A DNA stretch of 64,000 nucleotides from Paenibacillus sp. P25. Its GTDB lineage: Bacteria; Bacillota; Bacilli; Paenibacillales; NBRC-103111. The position numbers were made by a program, and so were the translations under genes. A model generated the notes under the pieces. That model was not told the DNA's origin and made no database searches. It saw nothing but the letters and a program-made list of their open reading frames with translations. The stretch spans positions 4,712,001 to 4,776,000 of the forward strand of contig CP085629.1 in NCBI GenBank assembly GCA_024704175.1, in the 5' to 3' direction. The stretch's first letter is position 1; each line of letters starts with the position of its first letter. Below are positions 12,012 through 20,096 of the stretch, piece by piece.

Positions 12012-12059
12012 ATAAACGCGCTGGTCCTTGCAAAACAAGGACGGCGTAGCCGTTTATTC
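12012..12059. terminator. Hairpin between the convergent pump and the ArsA operon
   Basis: Nested inverted repeat ATAAACG ... GTCCTTG-CAAAA-CAAGGAC ... CGTTTAT between two convergent units. No strong T-run, so its terminator role is moderate. Confidence 0.5.
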
Positions 12060-12518
12060 TGGATGCGTTGGCCCGGGCGTCGCTATGCCGGATGCTCTTC
12101 TCCCTTTCCCGCCGGAAAACGTAAATCCGAGAACCCATCCGTAGACCCCATGCGCCAGCAAATTAACCGCTACCGCCTTGAAGCCTGCACCAAGCATAAG
12201 GAAGCCTGCAGGCCCCATCGGCTCGAAAATCAGTCCGTCGGCAATGAGCCAAACGAATAAGATCGCGTAGAGGATACCCGAACGATAGTTTTTGGGACGG
12301 ACAAATCGTTCATACAACAAGGAAAAGAGTACCCCGCCCAACAGAAAGATGAGATATCCCGCCAAATAGATTAGGAGCGGGGATTGCAATGAGAGTACGG
12401 TTCCATTCGCATAAGGCACATCGATTCCATGATGAAAGACCAGATTCGTCGCTCTGTAAAACAACTCCATTGCCGCCGTCGCCAAAAAGCCGTTCTTAAA
12501 CACTTTGCCCCAGTCCAT
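12054..12518 (-). CDS. Small four-helix membrane protein, unknown function
   Basis: 154 residues with about four hydrophobic segments (LATAAMELFY, LLIYLAGYLIFLLGGVLF, SGILYAILFVWLIADGLIF, AVAVNLLAHGVYGWVLGF) and a polar tail. I do not recognise a named family. It starts 14 bases after the stop of the 76-residue protein and is therefore the third gene of the ArsA operon. It could be a membrane partner of the ATPase, but nothing in its sequence shows transport of an anion. Confidence 0.8.
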   Translation of the reverse strand: MDWGKVFKNGFLATAAMELFYRATNLVFHHGIDVPYANGTVLSLQSPLLIYLAGYLIFLLGGVLFSLLYERFVRPKNYRSGILYAILFVWLIADGLIFEPMGPAGFLMLGAGFKAVAVNLLAHGVYGWVLGFTFSGGKGRRASGIATPGPTHPE

Positions 12519-12532
12519 CCTACGGCCCCTCC

Positions 12533-12763
12533 TTAATCGGTAATATCAACCGTGCGGCTCGTCTTCTTCCCGGGCGGCCTATCGGCTTCCCTTTCACCGA
12601 TCCTCTCGATTGAGTAATCGAGCACCGCTTTCATCCCGAGAAGCGCTTCTTTTCTTGATTGCTGGAAATGCCGCCCCGCCTCCTCTGGAAGGGCCGCGGC
12701 GAGTATCGATTCGCGCAGTAGGAGCGCATGATCGAGAACCTTTAGCCATGCCTCCCTATTCAT
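12533..12763 (-). CDS. Small helical protein of the ArsA operon
   Basis: 76 residues starting MNREAWLKVLDHALLLRES. The ATG at 12763 is chosen because GAGGAGGAGG stands six bases upstream inside the end of the previous gene; the two genes overlap by eight bases. Predicted mostly alpha-helical and charged, with no recognised motif. The tight overlap with the ArsA-like ATPase gene implies co-translation and a shared job, not identified. Confidence 0.75.
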   Translation of the reverse strand: MNREAWLKVLDHALLLRESILAAALPEEAGRHFQQSRKEALLGMKAVLDYSIERIGEREADRPPGKKTSRTVDITD

Positions 12764-13964
12764 AGGCCCCCTCCTCCTCTTGCCCCGTGAGAGAGGCTCT
12801 TTCGCCGAAACGGATCGACAGCTTCTTCCCGGCAAAACGCGCCCCGGCGATAGGCCTTCCCTGCAGGGATCGCGGCAGAATGACCTTGTGTTTGTAGGGC
12901 CCTGCCTGAACCGTCAGCTCGTCGCCTTTTTCACTAAGCTGAAGCTGATCCTTTTCAATAAAAGGCGGCTCCAGGTCCATAAAGTAAACTTCACCTTCCT
13001 TACGGACCTCCTGGATCCTTCCCCGGTACAGCACCGCGGCGCCGTCGCAGCCGGCAAAAGCCGCTTCACCAATCCGCTCGAGCATGGATAATCCGTGGAC
13101 CTCCAGCTCCATCATGGGAATGCGCAGGATCGGCGCGGGCTGAAGCTGGAGCGGATTTCTTCTTCATATTTGGCGTGAATTTCCCGCCATGCCGCCCAGT
13201 AGCCGGTAGAGGCCTCTTCGGGGAGCACCCGGTTGACAATCACGGCATCCGTGTTGAAGCCGAACAAATTCAAATAGGTGAACGCCCTCCTTGCCTCGGA
13301 AACGACCATTTTTTCCGGATTCATGACCATCCGTACGGTGGTGACCTCATGATCGGCGATCATCGTCTGCAGCTCCTCAAGCTCGCGCACGAAGCCCTCA
13401 ACGCTGTCCATCACGCTATCGTCAGGGAGCACGAGGCCGCCCGTGACCACCTTGGCGATCGGCCGGACCATCTTGACGAGACGGCGTTCGTAGGGGAAAA
13501 TTTTCTCCATCCACCACCGAAGCAGGTTCGGGTAGCTCAGCGACCTGAGCGTTTCTCCGGTGGGAGCGCAGTCTACGATGATCACGTCATAAGTGCCGCT
13601 CTCCGCATGGCGTTTGATCTGCATGAGGCTGAAGAGCTCCTCCATGCCCGGGAATACAAGGGTCTCCTCGGTCGTGATATCTTCCAGCTTCGCCCAGCTC
13701 ATGACTCCGGACAGCCAGCTCTGCACGGCCCCCCAATGCTTCTCGGTTTCCCGCAGGCCGTCGACCTCCTGGCCCCATAACCGTTCGCTGATTTGTACCG
13801 GCTCGGCCGCCGAGAGAGAGTTGAAGCGAATCCGACAAGCTGTGCGCAGCGTCCGTGCTCATGATCAATGTGCAGTAACCCTGCGAAGCGAGCCGGACTC
13901 CGGTCGCCGCGGCGACACTGGTTTTCCCGACCCCGCCTTTACCCGTATAAATGATGATTCTCAC
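12756..13964 (-). CDS. ArsA/GET3-family ATPase with C-terminal HSP20-like domain, frame-broken twice
   Basis: Soluble P-loop ATPase of the ArsA/Get3 family, about 402 residues. GTG 13964 is favoured over an upstream ATG because GGGAGGGG precedes it. Deviant Walker A YTGKGGVGKTS lies at residues 6-16, followed by the STDAAHSLSDS switch region, the VDCAPTGETLR switch II motif, a central helical region, and a C-terminal beta domain (LTVQAGPYKHKVILPRSL ... KKLSIRFGE) that matches the HSP20-like domain found on many bacterial ArsA-like proteins. Frame breaks near 13815 and 13130. No arsR, arsB or arsC is present, so arsenite export is not supported; a targeting or chaperone-like role is as likely. 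A MarR operator lies 17-37 bases upstream. Confidence 0.87.
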
Positions 13965-13980
13965 CGCTGAATCCCCTCCC

Positions 13981-14001
13981 ATTACTACGATTTCGTACTA
14001 T
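13981..14001 (-). promoter_or_regulatory. Predicted MarR operator in front of the ArsA operon
   Basis: Contains ATTACTACGATTTCGTA, with core dyad TACGA-TT-TCGTA, identical over 17 bases to a site upstream of the adjacent marR gene. It lies between the marR stop and the ArsA start. Confidence 0.75.
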
Positions 14002-14033
14002 TATCTTAAAAAAAGAAACCATCTTGCCTTGAA

Positions 14034-14509
14034 CTAATCGTCAATCGCGATTTTACGGAATTTCGGATCGGGCGCGGCTTTCCCGCTTTCTTTGCCCTGC
14101 AGCGCTTTCCCTACTTTCACCGCCAAGGAAAGAAACTGCTGCGGCTCCTCCGGAGTTAGCTCGGCCCGGACGCGGGCGAACATGCTTTCCATAACGGCCT
14201 TGGCCTGCAGTGCGAGCTTCTCGCCTTCCGCCGTCAGGTCGACATGCATGATACGTTGATCCTCGGCCGATGGCGTACGATCAACCAGTTCCTTCTGAAC
14301 CAGCCTCTTGACCAGGCTCGTGGCCGTACTCAGCGGCACCCCCAAATGCCCCGCCAGTGCAGACATCGTCAGCCTCCCCGAAAATGCAGCACCACCACCG
14401 CTGTCAGCTCGGAACGATTGACCTTCCGCTCCAGCTCCGCCGTTTCCGATAGAAAACTCAAGGGACGCAGACCGTTCTGAAAAAAAAGCTCCATCATCTG
14501 ATCCAACAT
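14034..14509 (-). CDS. MarR-family regulator of the ArsA operon, frame-broken once
   Basis: Winged-helix regulator of about 158 residues. ATG 14509 is preceded by AAGGGGAG. N-terminal part MLDQMMELFFQNGLRPLSFL ... VNRSELTAVVVLHFRG; after a frame break near 14370 the helix-turn-helix LTMSALAGHLGVPLSTATSLV and wing SAEDQRIMHVDLTAEGEKL follow. Lies 69 bases upstream of the ArsA-like ATPase on the same strand. Both genes carry the same 17-base operator, so the protein probably represses itself and the ATPase operon together. Inducer unknown. Confidence 0.87.
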
Positions 14510-14558
14510 CGGCCGCTCCCCTTCATTGCTGCGAAATAGAAATATTGTCTAAAGGTAT

Positions 14559-14579
14559 ATTACTACGATTTCGTAATAT
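14559..14579 (-). promoter_or_regulatory. Predicted MarR autoregulatory operator
   Basis: ATTACTACGATTTCGTAATAT lies about 50 bases upstream of the marR start and shares ATTACTACGATTTCGTA with the site in front of the ArsA operon. The right half extends to TCGTAAT. Confidence 0.75.
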
Positions 14580-14616
14580 ATGCAAGGAGTTTTCCGCCTA
14601 TTGAAACTTTGAGGAG

Positions 14617-14645
14617 CAAAAAAGACCGCCGGCCTAAGCCGGCGC
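14617..14645 (-). terminator. Terminator of the mhq operon
   Basis: On the minus strand, GCCGGC-TTAG-GCCGGC stem followed by GGTCTTTTTT, just past the esterase stop. Confidence 0.85.
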
Positions 14646-14661
14646 CCATATAGATCCTCTT

Positions 14662-15273
14662 TTACACCGTATAATGCTCCCGGAACCACGCCGCGGCCGC
14701 ATCCGCTTCCGTCTGCGTCAATTGGTGCCCGTATTTCTCCCAATGAACCGTTACGTCCGCCCCGGCGCCTTTCAGAAGACTCTGGAGCTCCTCGGTTTCC
14801 GGGAGGGAACAGATCGGATCGTTGGTCCCGGCCCCGATGAAGACCGGCGTTCCGGACAAATCCGGAAGCGGAATTCCTCTTCGCGGCACCATCGGGTGGT
14901 GAAGAATGGCGCCTTTCAGCGCCCCCTTATAGTGAAAGAGAAGGTCGCCGATCATATTGGCTCCGTTGGAATATCCCACCGCTACCAGATTGCCGCGGTC
15001 AAAGCCGTACTCCTCTGCCGCCCGGTCCAGGAATTCGTATACTTCCTTCGTCCGGAAGACCAAATCCTCCTCGTCGAATACTCCCTCCGCGAGACGCCTG
15101 AAGAAGCGCGGCATCCCGTTTTCCAGGACATTGCCTCTCAGGCTGAGAATGGAGGACCCGGGGGCTATATATTGGCCCAGCCCGAGCAGGTCGCTTTCGG
15201 TTCCTCCCGTCCCGTGGAAAAGAACCAAGGTCGGTGCATCCTCTCTAGTGCCTTTTTTAAAGATATGCTTCAT
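14662..15273 (-). CDS. mhqD: MhqD-like carboxylesterase (alpha/beta hydrolase)
   Basis: Intact 203-residue serine hydrolase. Oxyanion/N-terminal motif VLFHGTGGTESD, nucleophile elbow VAVGYSNGANM (Ser), acid GAGTNDPICSLP and catalytic His in EKYGHQLT. Matches B. subtilis MhqD (YodD), a quinone-stress esterase. Its start overlaps the stop of the dioxygenase gene in an ATGA arrangement, which implies coupled translation. Third gene of a doxX-dioxygenase-esterase operon. Inferred role: hydrolysis of ring-cleavage or quinone-derived products in the cytoplasm. Confidence 0.9.
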   Translation of the reverse strand: MKHIFKKGTREDAPTLVLFHGTGGTESDLLGLGQYIAPGSSILSLRGNVLENGMPRFFRRLAEGVFDEEDLVFRTKEVYEFLDRAAEEYGFDRGNLVAVGYSNGANMIGDLLFHYKGALKGAILHHPMVPRRGIPLPDLSGTPVFIGAGTNDPICSLPETEELQSLLKGAGADVTVHWEKYGHQLTQTEADAAAAWFREHYTV

Positions 15274-16221
15274 TCCGATTTCCCCTCCAATGCTCTAACC
15301 TCAATAGGAAGCAGGTTGGCCTCAATCTGGGCGCGATGCGGTTCGAACCATTCCGGCAAGCATCAATTTCTCCCCTAATTCCTCGGCCGGCTCATCTCTC
15401 GCGAATCCCGGCGGATCCGTGGCGATTTCGAACAGAATGCCGCCGGCTTCCCGGAAATAAAGGGCGTTGAAATATTGCCGGTCGATGATCGGGGTCGGGC
15501 GGTAGCCGTAAGCCTCTACAGAACTTCTCCATTCCGCATGCTGGTCAAAATCTTTCGCCCGCCATGCGATGTGATGCACGGCACCGGCGCCGTCGCTGCC
15601 CCGCTCTACAGCCGCAAGCGGCACATCAATGACATTGCCGAGATCTCCGGTCGCCCGGAAGCGGGCATATCCAGCATCTTCTCCCACCTTGCTCAGCCCG
15701 AGCAGACGCTCCAGCGCATCCATCGTCCTCGCCGGATTCACGCTGAATAGTACGGCACCTCCGAAGCCTTTGATGGCTTTATCTGCCGGAATGCCGCCGA
15801 ACGCCCACTGGCTGTCGGGCCCTTCCTCCCGTTCGACGAGTTCCAGCCGCAGGCCTTCATTGTCCGTGAACTGCAGGTACTGCTCCGAGAACCGGTTCAC
15901 TTTCTCGGTCTCAATACCGAAGCTTGCCAAGCGGTTCTCCCAGAAGCCGAGCGAGCCTGTCGGCACAACGTAGGTAGTGATCCCCACCTGCCCGCCGCCG
16001 ATTCTTCCCTTGCGCGATCCGGGAAACGGGAAGAACGTGATGATCGTTCCGGGACTGCCCGCTTCATTGCCGAAGTATAGATGGTACACCTCCGGCGCAT
16101 CGAAGTTGATCGTTTTCTTCACCAGGCGAAGGCCCAGAACCCCTGCGTAAAAGTCGACGTTCTCCTGCGGATTGCCGGCAAAAGCCGTAATGTGATGAAT
16201 GCCTGCGGTTTGCATAGTCAT
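15270..16221 (-). CDS. mhqO: Ring-cleaving dioxygenase of the MhqO/MhqE type (VOC fold), frame-broken near the 3' end
   Basis: Vicinal-oxygen-chelate metalloenzyme, about 316 residues, with two glyoxalase-like modules. N-terminal metal ligand in GIHHITAFAGNPQENVDFY, second module ligand in GAVHHIAWRAKD, later ligand in ILFEIATDPPGF. Family members open catechol or hydroquinone rings. The reading frame slips near 15358 (LMLAGM versus the expected LMLPEWFEPHRAQIEA); the corrected frame ends at 15270 and overlaps the esterase start. Neighbours (DoxX, esterase, MarR-type MhqR) are the B. subtilis mhq set, which supports a role in quinone and catechol detoxification. Confidence 0.92.
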
Positions 16222-16273
16222 TTTAAGTCCTCCTTATATGTTCACTGTTTGATATATTCCCCGGCGCCGGGAC

Positions 16274-16672
16274 TTATTTCAGAAGGGCATCGAGCGAAAA
16301 GTCTCCGGCGCCGGTCAAGGCGATTCCTATAACGACAACGAGCAGTACAAGCGGATATTCATAACCGTTCGCGGTTGCCCAGATGCCGTTTTTGCCGTGT
16401 ACCTTAACGATCGCTCCCAGCATAGCCAGGGCAATCAGTACAGCGGCCAGCGGGACGAAAAGCCCGGTAGCAAGCAAGACGCCTCCCACAAGCTCCATCA
16501 GCCCGGCCAGCACGGCCATCAGGACACCCGGCTTCATCCCGATCGATTCCATCCAGGAACCGGTTCCTTTCGGACCATAGCCGCCAAACCAGCCGAACAG
16601 CTTCTGAGCGCCGTGCCCGATGAACAACAGTCCCACTACCAGACGAATGAGCAATAATCCCCATGCCAACAT
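16274..16672 (-). CDS. mhqP: DoxX-family membrane protein (MhqP-like)
   Basis: 132 residues, four membrane helices, with the DoxX signatures LLFIGHGAQKLFGWFGG and a long hydrophobic C-terminus. ATG 16672 is preferred to the GTG nine bases upstream because AAGGAG sits 10 bases before the ATG and directly abuts the GTG. First gene of the mhqP-mhqO-mhqD operon and downstream of an MhqR-like box. DoxX proteins are linked to quinone or thiol redox stress; the biochemical function is not settled. Intact. Confidence 0.9.
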   Translation of the reverse strand: MLAWGLLLIRLVVGLLFIGHGAQKLFGWFGGYGPKGTGSWMESIGMKPGVLMAVLAGLMELVGGVLLATGLFVPLAAVLIALAMLGAIVKVHGKNGIWATANGYEYPLVLLVVVIGIALTGAGDFSLDALLK

Positions 16673-16706
16673 TTGAAACACGCTCCTTAATTAGTTTTAA
16701 TTTAAT

Positions 16707-16724
16707 AATCTTCAATTTAAGATA
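16707..16724 (-). promoter_or_regulatory. MhqR box upstream of the doxX operon
   Basis: AATCTTCAATTTAAGATA, a dyad of the form (T)ATCTnnAATTnnAGAT(A) as known for B. subtilis MhqR, 35 bases upstream of the DoxX start. Confidence 0.75.
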
Positions 16725-16753
16725 TTTGGCGAAAAAAGCGGCCGCCGAAACGG

Positions 16754-17204
16754 CTAATGCCCCTCCGCGCCTTTTCCCAGTTTCTTCAGCAGTTCTGCAG
16801 CCTCGCGCTTCTCCTCCTCAGTCAGCGAATGCATTAAGGAATCGATCTTGGCGGCGTGGCTCGGAAAGATGCGGTCGAACAGCGCATTCCCTTCCTCGGT
16901 GATCTCCGCGTAAGTGACCCTTCGGTCTTCTTCGCAGGGCACCCGCTTCAGCGACCCTTTCTTCTCCAGCTTGTCGATATTGTACGTTATCTTTGCCGCT
17001 TGTAATCAATATCTTCTCCCCGATTTGCTGCAGCGGAATCCGGCCTTTCGTATACAATACTTCAAGAATCGTAAACTCGGTCGGCGACATGCCGTACTGC
17101 TTCATATCTCTTTCCGCCCGTTCCATAATCGTCTTGTAAGCCTTGGAAAGGACGACGAAGAGCTTCAGAGAAGCCGCTTGATCTGAATCGGTCCGGTTCG
17201 GCAT
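16754..17204 (-). CDS. mhqR: MhqR-like MarR-family quinone-sensing repressor, frame-broken once
   Basis: MarR regulator of about 150 residues. ATG 17204 is used because GGAGGTG ends six bases upstream; the GTG nine bases earlier lies inside that ribosome-binding site. Helix-turn-helix MSPTEFTILEVLYTKGRIPLQQIGEKILITSGK, then a frame break near 17005, then the wing PCEEDRRVTYAEITEEGNALF. It precedes doxX-mhqO-mhqD on the same strand, and both it and that operon carry matching dyads. Inferred: repressor released by quinones or electrophiles, controlling itself and the mhq genes. Confidence 0.9.
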
Positions 17205-17236
17205 GGGATTCACCTCCTCGATGTCTTTAATTTAAT

Positions 17237-17254
17237 TATCTTGAATTAAAGATA
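17237..17254 (-). promoter_or_regulatory. MhqR autoregulatory box
   Basis: TATCTTGAATTAAAGATA, an 18-base dyad about 33 bases upstream of the mhqR start; the arms match the box in front of doxX. Confidence 0.8.
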
Positions 17255-17287
17255 AAACATTTTCACTCCATTGTCAATAGGGTATTT

Positions 17288-17320
17288 AAAAAAACCTGAT
17301 CCGGACTTCACCGGATCAGG
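17288..17320 (-). terminator. Terminator of the pump-padR operon
   Basis: CCTGATCCGG-tgaagt-CCGGATCAGG stem on the minus strand followed by a seven-base T-run, 18 bases past the padR stop. Confidence 0.92.
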
Positions 17321-17337
17321 TCTGGCTGTCGGACAGA

Positions 17338-17898
17338 TCAATCCTCGATCGGCATACCGCGCTCCGTGAGCCGGCCCGCCTCGGCATCCGCCGCAAGCCG
17401 CTCCAGGAAAAGAAGCTCCGTTTCCCCGTGTTCCCAGCGGCTTTTCATCATATGCAGCACACTGCGGGATACGGTCGGGATGTGCTCATAGTATACTTCC
17501 TTAAGAATCCGTACGGCTTCGCGCTGCCGCTCCAGCTTCTTCTTTACAAGTGCGTAGATCTGCTTCTGGTCCCCATACCTGGCAAAAGCCAGAGCCGCAT
17601 ACATCGGATGATACACCAATTGGTTGTCGGCGAACTGCTTCAGCAAGAGCTCCTGAAACAGCCCCCTGCCGCTGTCCGTTATACGGTATACCGTCCGGTC
17701 GGGCCGACCGCTGTCTTTTACCGTCTCGACCGCATCCACATACCCGTCTTTGCACAGCGTATCAATGGCGTAGTAGAGCGAGCCTTCCTGCATCTTGATG
17801 TAATGCAGCATGAAGCGCTCTTTCATCTTATGCCGCAGCTCGTACGGGTGGCTGTCCCCCTCCATGAGCAGGCCGAGAATCACAAGCTTCATGGACAT
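17338..17898 (-). CDS. PadR-family transcriptional regulator
   Basis: Intact 186-residue PadR regulator: N-terminal winged helix (LVILGLLMEGDSHPYELRHKM, wing DSGRPDRTVYRITDSG) followed by the long helical C-terminal Vir-type dimerisation domain. It is encoded 18 bases downstream of a DHA2 exporter on the same strand and ends at a strong terminator. Inferred role: represses the pump operon by binding the palindrome in its promoter spacer, relieved by a lipophilic ligand. Ligand unknown. Confidence 0.92.
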   Translation of the reverse strand: MSMKLVILGLLMEGDSHPYELRHKMKERFMLHYIKMQEGSLYYAIDTLCKDGYVDAVETVKDSGRPDRTVYRITDSGRGLFQELLLKQFADNQLVYHPMYAALAFARYGDQKQIYALVKKKLERQREAVRILKEVYYEHIPTVSRSVLHMMKSRWEHGETELLFLERLAADAEAGRLTERGMPIED

Positions 17899-17916
17899 CC
17901 GGATTCACCTGCCCTG

Positions 17917-19479
17917 TCAGTGACCCTGCTGCGGCGCGGGAGAAGGGGCTCCGCCATGCTGGCCGCCTTCCCGGCGCGGGCCGCGGGAGGCGGAGACCTC
18001 CAGTTTGGCTCTGCCCATCAGAAGGACGAACACGAACGCAATGACGGCCATCACAATCGTCACCTGGAACACGAAGGCGATGGAATCGGCGAGTCCTGTG
18101 ATCAGCTTCTCCAGCACTGCCTTCGGAATATGAGCTTGAAATTCCGGAGACAGGAGTGCACGCGGATCGGCCGGCGTCTGTGCATCGGCGCCGCCGGATG
18201 TTGCAAGGCGGCTGGTAAGCGCGCTGGCCTGAACGGCGCCTAGCACGGTTACGCCGACCGCGGAACCGATGGAGCGGAAGAAAGAAACGAGCGACGTCAC
18301 GACGCCCCGGAATTCGAAGCTTACATTATGCAGCGCCGACATCGAGGTGACCGGGAACGAAGTTCCGATACCGAGACCCATCAGAATCATGTACAGCGTG
18401 ATCTGCCAGCGGGGCGTTCCCACGGACACGGTGCTGAGAAGCGATGTTGCGACTAACAGGAGCACGGCCGAAACCAGCAAAATATTGCGGTAAGACGTAT
18501 TCGTAAGGAAGCGTCCCCGATCGTACTGCTGGCGACCACACCCAGCATCATCGGCGTCAGGACCAGACCGGCGCTGGTGGCCGAGCCTTGGTACACCCCT
18601 TGAATGAACAGCGGGATGTACGTAGCGGCGGAAATCATCATGGCCCCGTAAAAGAAGCAGACGCCCATGCTCGCCGTGAACAAGCGGTTGCCGAACAGCT
18701 TCAGCGGAACGATCGGCGAAGCCGCCTTGGTCTCCACCACAATAAAAAGAACGAACAACAGGACAGCCGCGGCGAAGAGGCCGATGATTTGTCCGGAGCC
18801 CCAGGCATGCCCTTCCTTGCCTCCGAGCTCAAGCCCGAACATCAGACACAGAACGGAGGCTGCAAATACAACGGTTCCGAGCCAATCGATCTTCTGATTC
18901 GGATTGTTCGGCAGCACCGGATGGTAGAACAAGGCAATGAGGATCAGGGGACACAATGCCGAGCGGCAGGTTGATGTAAAAAATCCAGGTCCAATTGACA
19001 TGGTCCGTAAAATACGCTCCGGCCAAGGGACCGAGTACGCTGGAGATACCGAATACCGCTCCGAACATCCCCTGCATCTTTCCGCGTTTCTCCGGAGGGA
19101 AGATATCAAAGACGATGGTAAACACGACCGGCATCAGTATACCGCCGCCTATCCCTTGAATCGCCCGGTACACGATCAGCTGCGTCATGGTTGTGGAAGT
19201 GCCGCACAAGGCGGAACCGATCATGAATACGGCGATCCCGAGCAGGAAGAACAGCTTGCGCCCGTACATATCGCCGAGCTTGCCGAAGACCGGCATCGAT
19301 ACGACGTTCGCGATCAGGTAAGCGGAGAATACCCACACGTATTTGTCAAGGCCCCCAGCTTGCCGATAATCGTCGGCATCGCCGTCGAGACGATCGTCTG
19401 GTCGAGCGCGGCCAGCAAGAGACCCAGCATAAGTCCGACTACCGTCCAGGTAGGATGGGACTTTTTTGCTCCATTCCAT
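17917..19479 (-). CDS. MFS multidrug exporter of the DHA2 family, frame broken about four times
   Basis: Fourteen-helix drug:H+ antiporter of about 520 residues. Start ATG 19479 lies eight bases after AAGGAG. Reading order: MEWSK, then GLMLGLLLAALDQTIVSTAM (motif D1) in a second frame, KYVWVFSAYLIANVVSMPVF with motif A GKLGDMYGRK, motif C GAVFGISSVLGPLAGAY, and the C-terminal half through SVGTPRWQITLYMILMGLGI. Breaks near 19465, 19345, 18960 and 18505. First gene of a two-gene unit with padR. A promoter with an internal perfect palindrome lies 40-60 bases upstream. Substrate not predictable. Confidence 0.9.
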
Positions 19480-19515
19480 TCAACTCCTTAAACATTCGTT
19501 TCATTCACCTTTGTA

Positions 19516-19543
19516 ATTATACTCAAATTTGAGTAATTCACAA
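19516..19543 (-). promoter_or_regulatory. Promoter with PadR-type palindrome in its spacer
   Basis: On the minus strand TTGTGA (19543-19538), 16-base spacer, TATAAT (19521-19516). The spacer holds the perfect 14-base palindrome ACTCAAATTTGAGT (19521-19534), ideally placed for a repressor. Confidence 0.8.
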
Positions 19544-19631
19544 GCAGTCGAGGAGAATTTTACAAAGATTAAATGATTTGTTCGGTTCTCGGCGCTTAAG
19601 CTATAATGAATTAAATGGAATTTTCAGGAAG

Positions 19632-19961
19632 ATGGTGATGCCGCCTGTGGAAATTATAGTACTTATTCTTGTTGTCGGCGTTGTGATCGTGATCGGGACG
19701 TACTTCCATTATTATGTGATTACTTCCGCCTTGAACGATGCCAAGCTCAACGACAGCCTGAAGGAAATGCAGTCCACTCTGAATGAAATCCGCCTTTTGC
19801 TTGCGAAGAACGCAGGAATCGCCGATCCCGGACCCGCTGCGTCAGCCACTCCCCTGCCTGCCGAGCCGCCGGAGGAGGCTTGTCCCGCCTGTTCCGCCCC
19901 GCTCCGGCCGAGCGACCGGGAATGCCCGGACTGCGGCCTTGCTCTGACGGATCATGCTTAG
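19632..19961 (+). CDS. Small membrane-anchored zinc-ribbon protein
   Basis: About 109 residues. One N-terminal membrane helix (VEIIVLILVVGVVIVIGTYF), a short helical stretch, a Pro/Ala-rich linker and a C-terminal zinc ribbon with two Cys pairs (CPACSAPLRPSDRECPDCG). Start is uncertain between ATG 19632 and ATG 19638; AGGAAG lies just upstream. The function is unknown; such ribbons often mediate protein or nucleic-acid contacts. Single gene, not clearly in an operon. Confidence 0.78.
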   Translation: MVMPPVEIIVLILVVGVVIVIGTYFHYYVITSALNDAKLNDSLKEMQSTLNEIRLLLAKNAGIADPGPAASATPLPAEPPEEACPACSAPLRPSDRECPDCGLALTDHA

Positions 19962-19962
19962 A

Positions 19963-19991
19963 TTGCCCTCATGGAATAAGTGTCATATAAT
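19963..19991 (+). promoter_or_regulatory. Promoter of the lysR gene
   Basis: TTGCCC (19963-19968), 17-base spacer, TATAAT (19986-19991), about 105 bases upstream of the lysR start. Confidence 0.6.
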
Positions 19992-20035
19992 GAAGTAAGA
20001 AAAACCATTTATATTTTTCCCGGACATGATAAAAA

Positions 20036-20058
20036 TTAGTTATTTTACAAATAGCTAA
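20036..20058 (+). promoter_or_regulatory. LysR-type dyad upstream of the lysR gene
   Basis: TTAGTTATTTT-A-CAAATAGCTAA: 11-base arms with nine matching positions, 38 bases before the start. A candidate autoregulatory site. Confidence 0.5.
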
Positions 20059-20096
20059 GTGGACGCACGTTCATGCCTTGTGAGGGGAGGAACGAC

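Noticed and set aside
10564..12138. Long open frame antisense to the DHA2 pump
   Set aside because: No motif, His/Arg-rich composition typical of the complement of a GC-rich membrane gene, no ribosome-binding site.
12756..13964. Arsenite efflux operon
   Set aside because: No arsR, arsB, acr3 or arsC in the neighbourhood; the ATPase belongs to the family by fold only.
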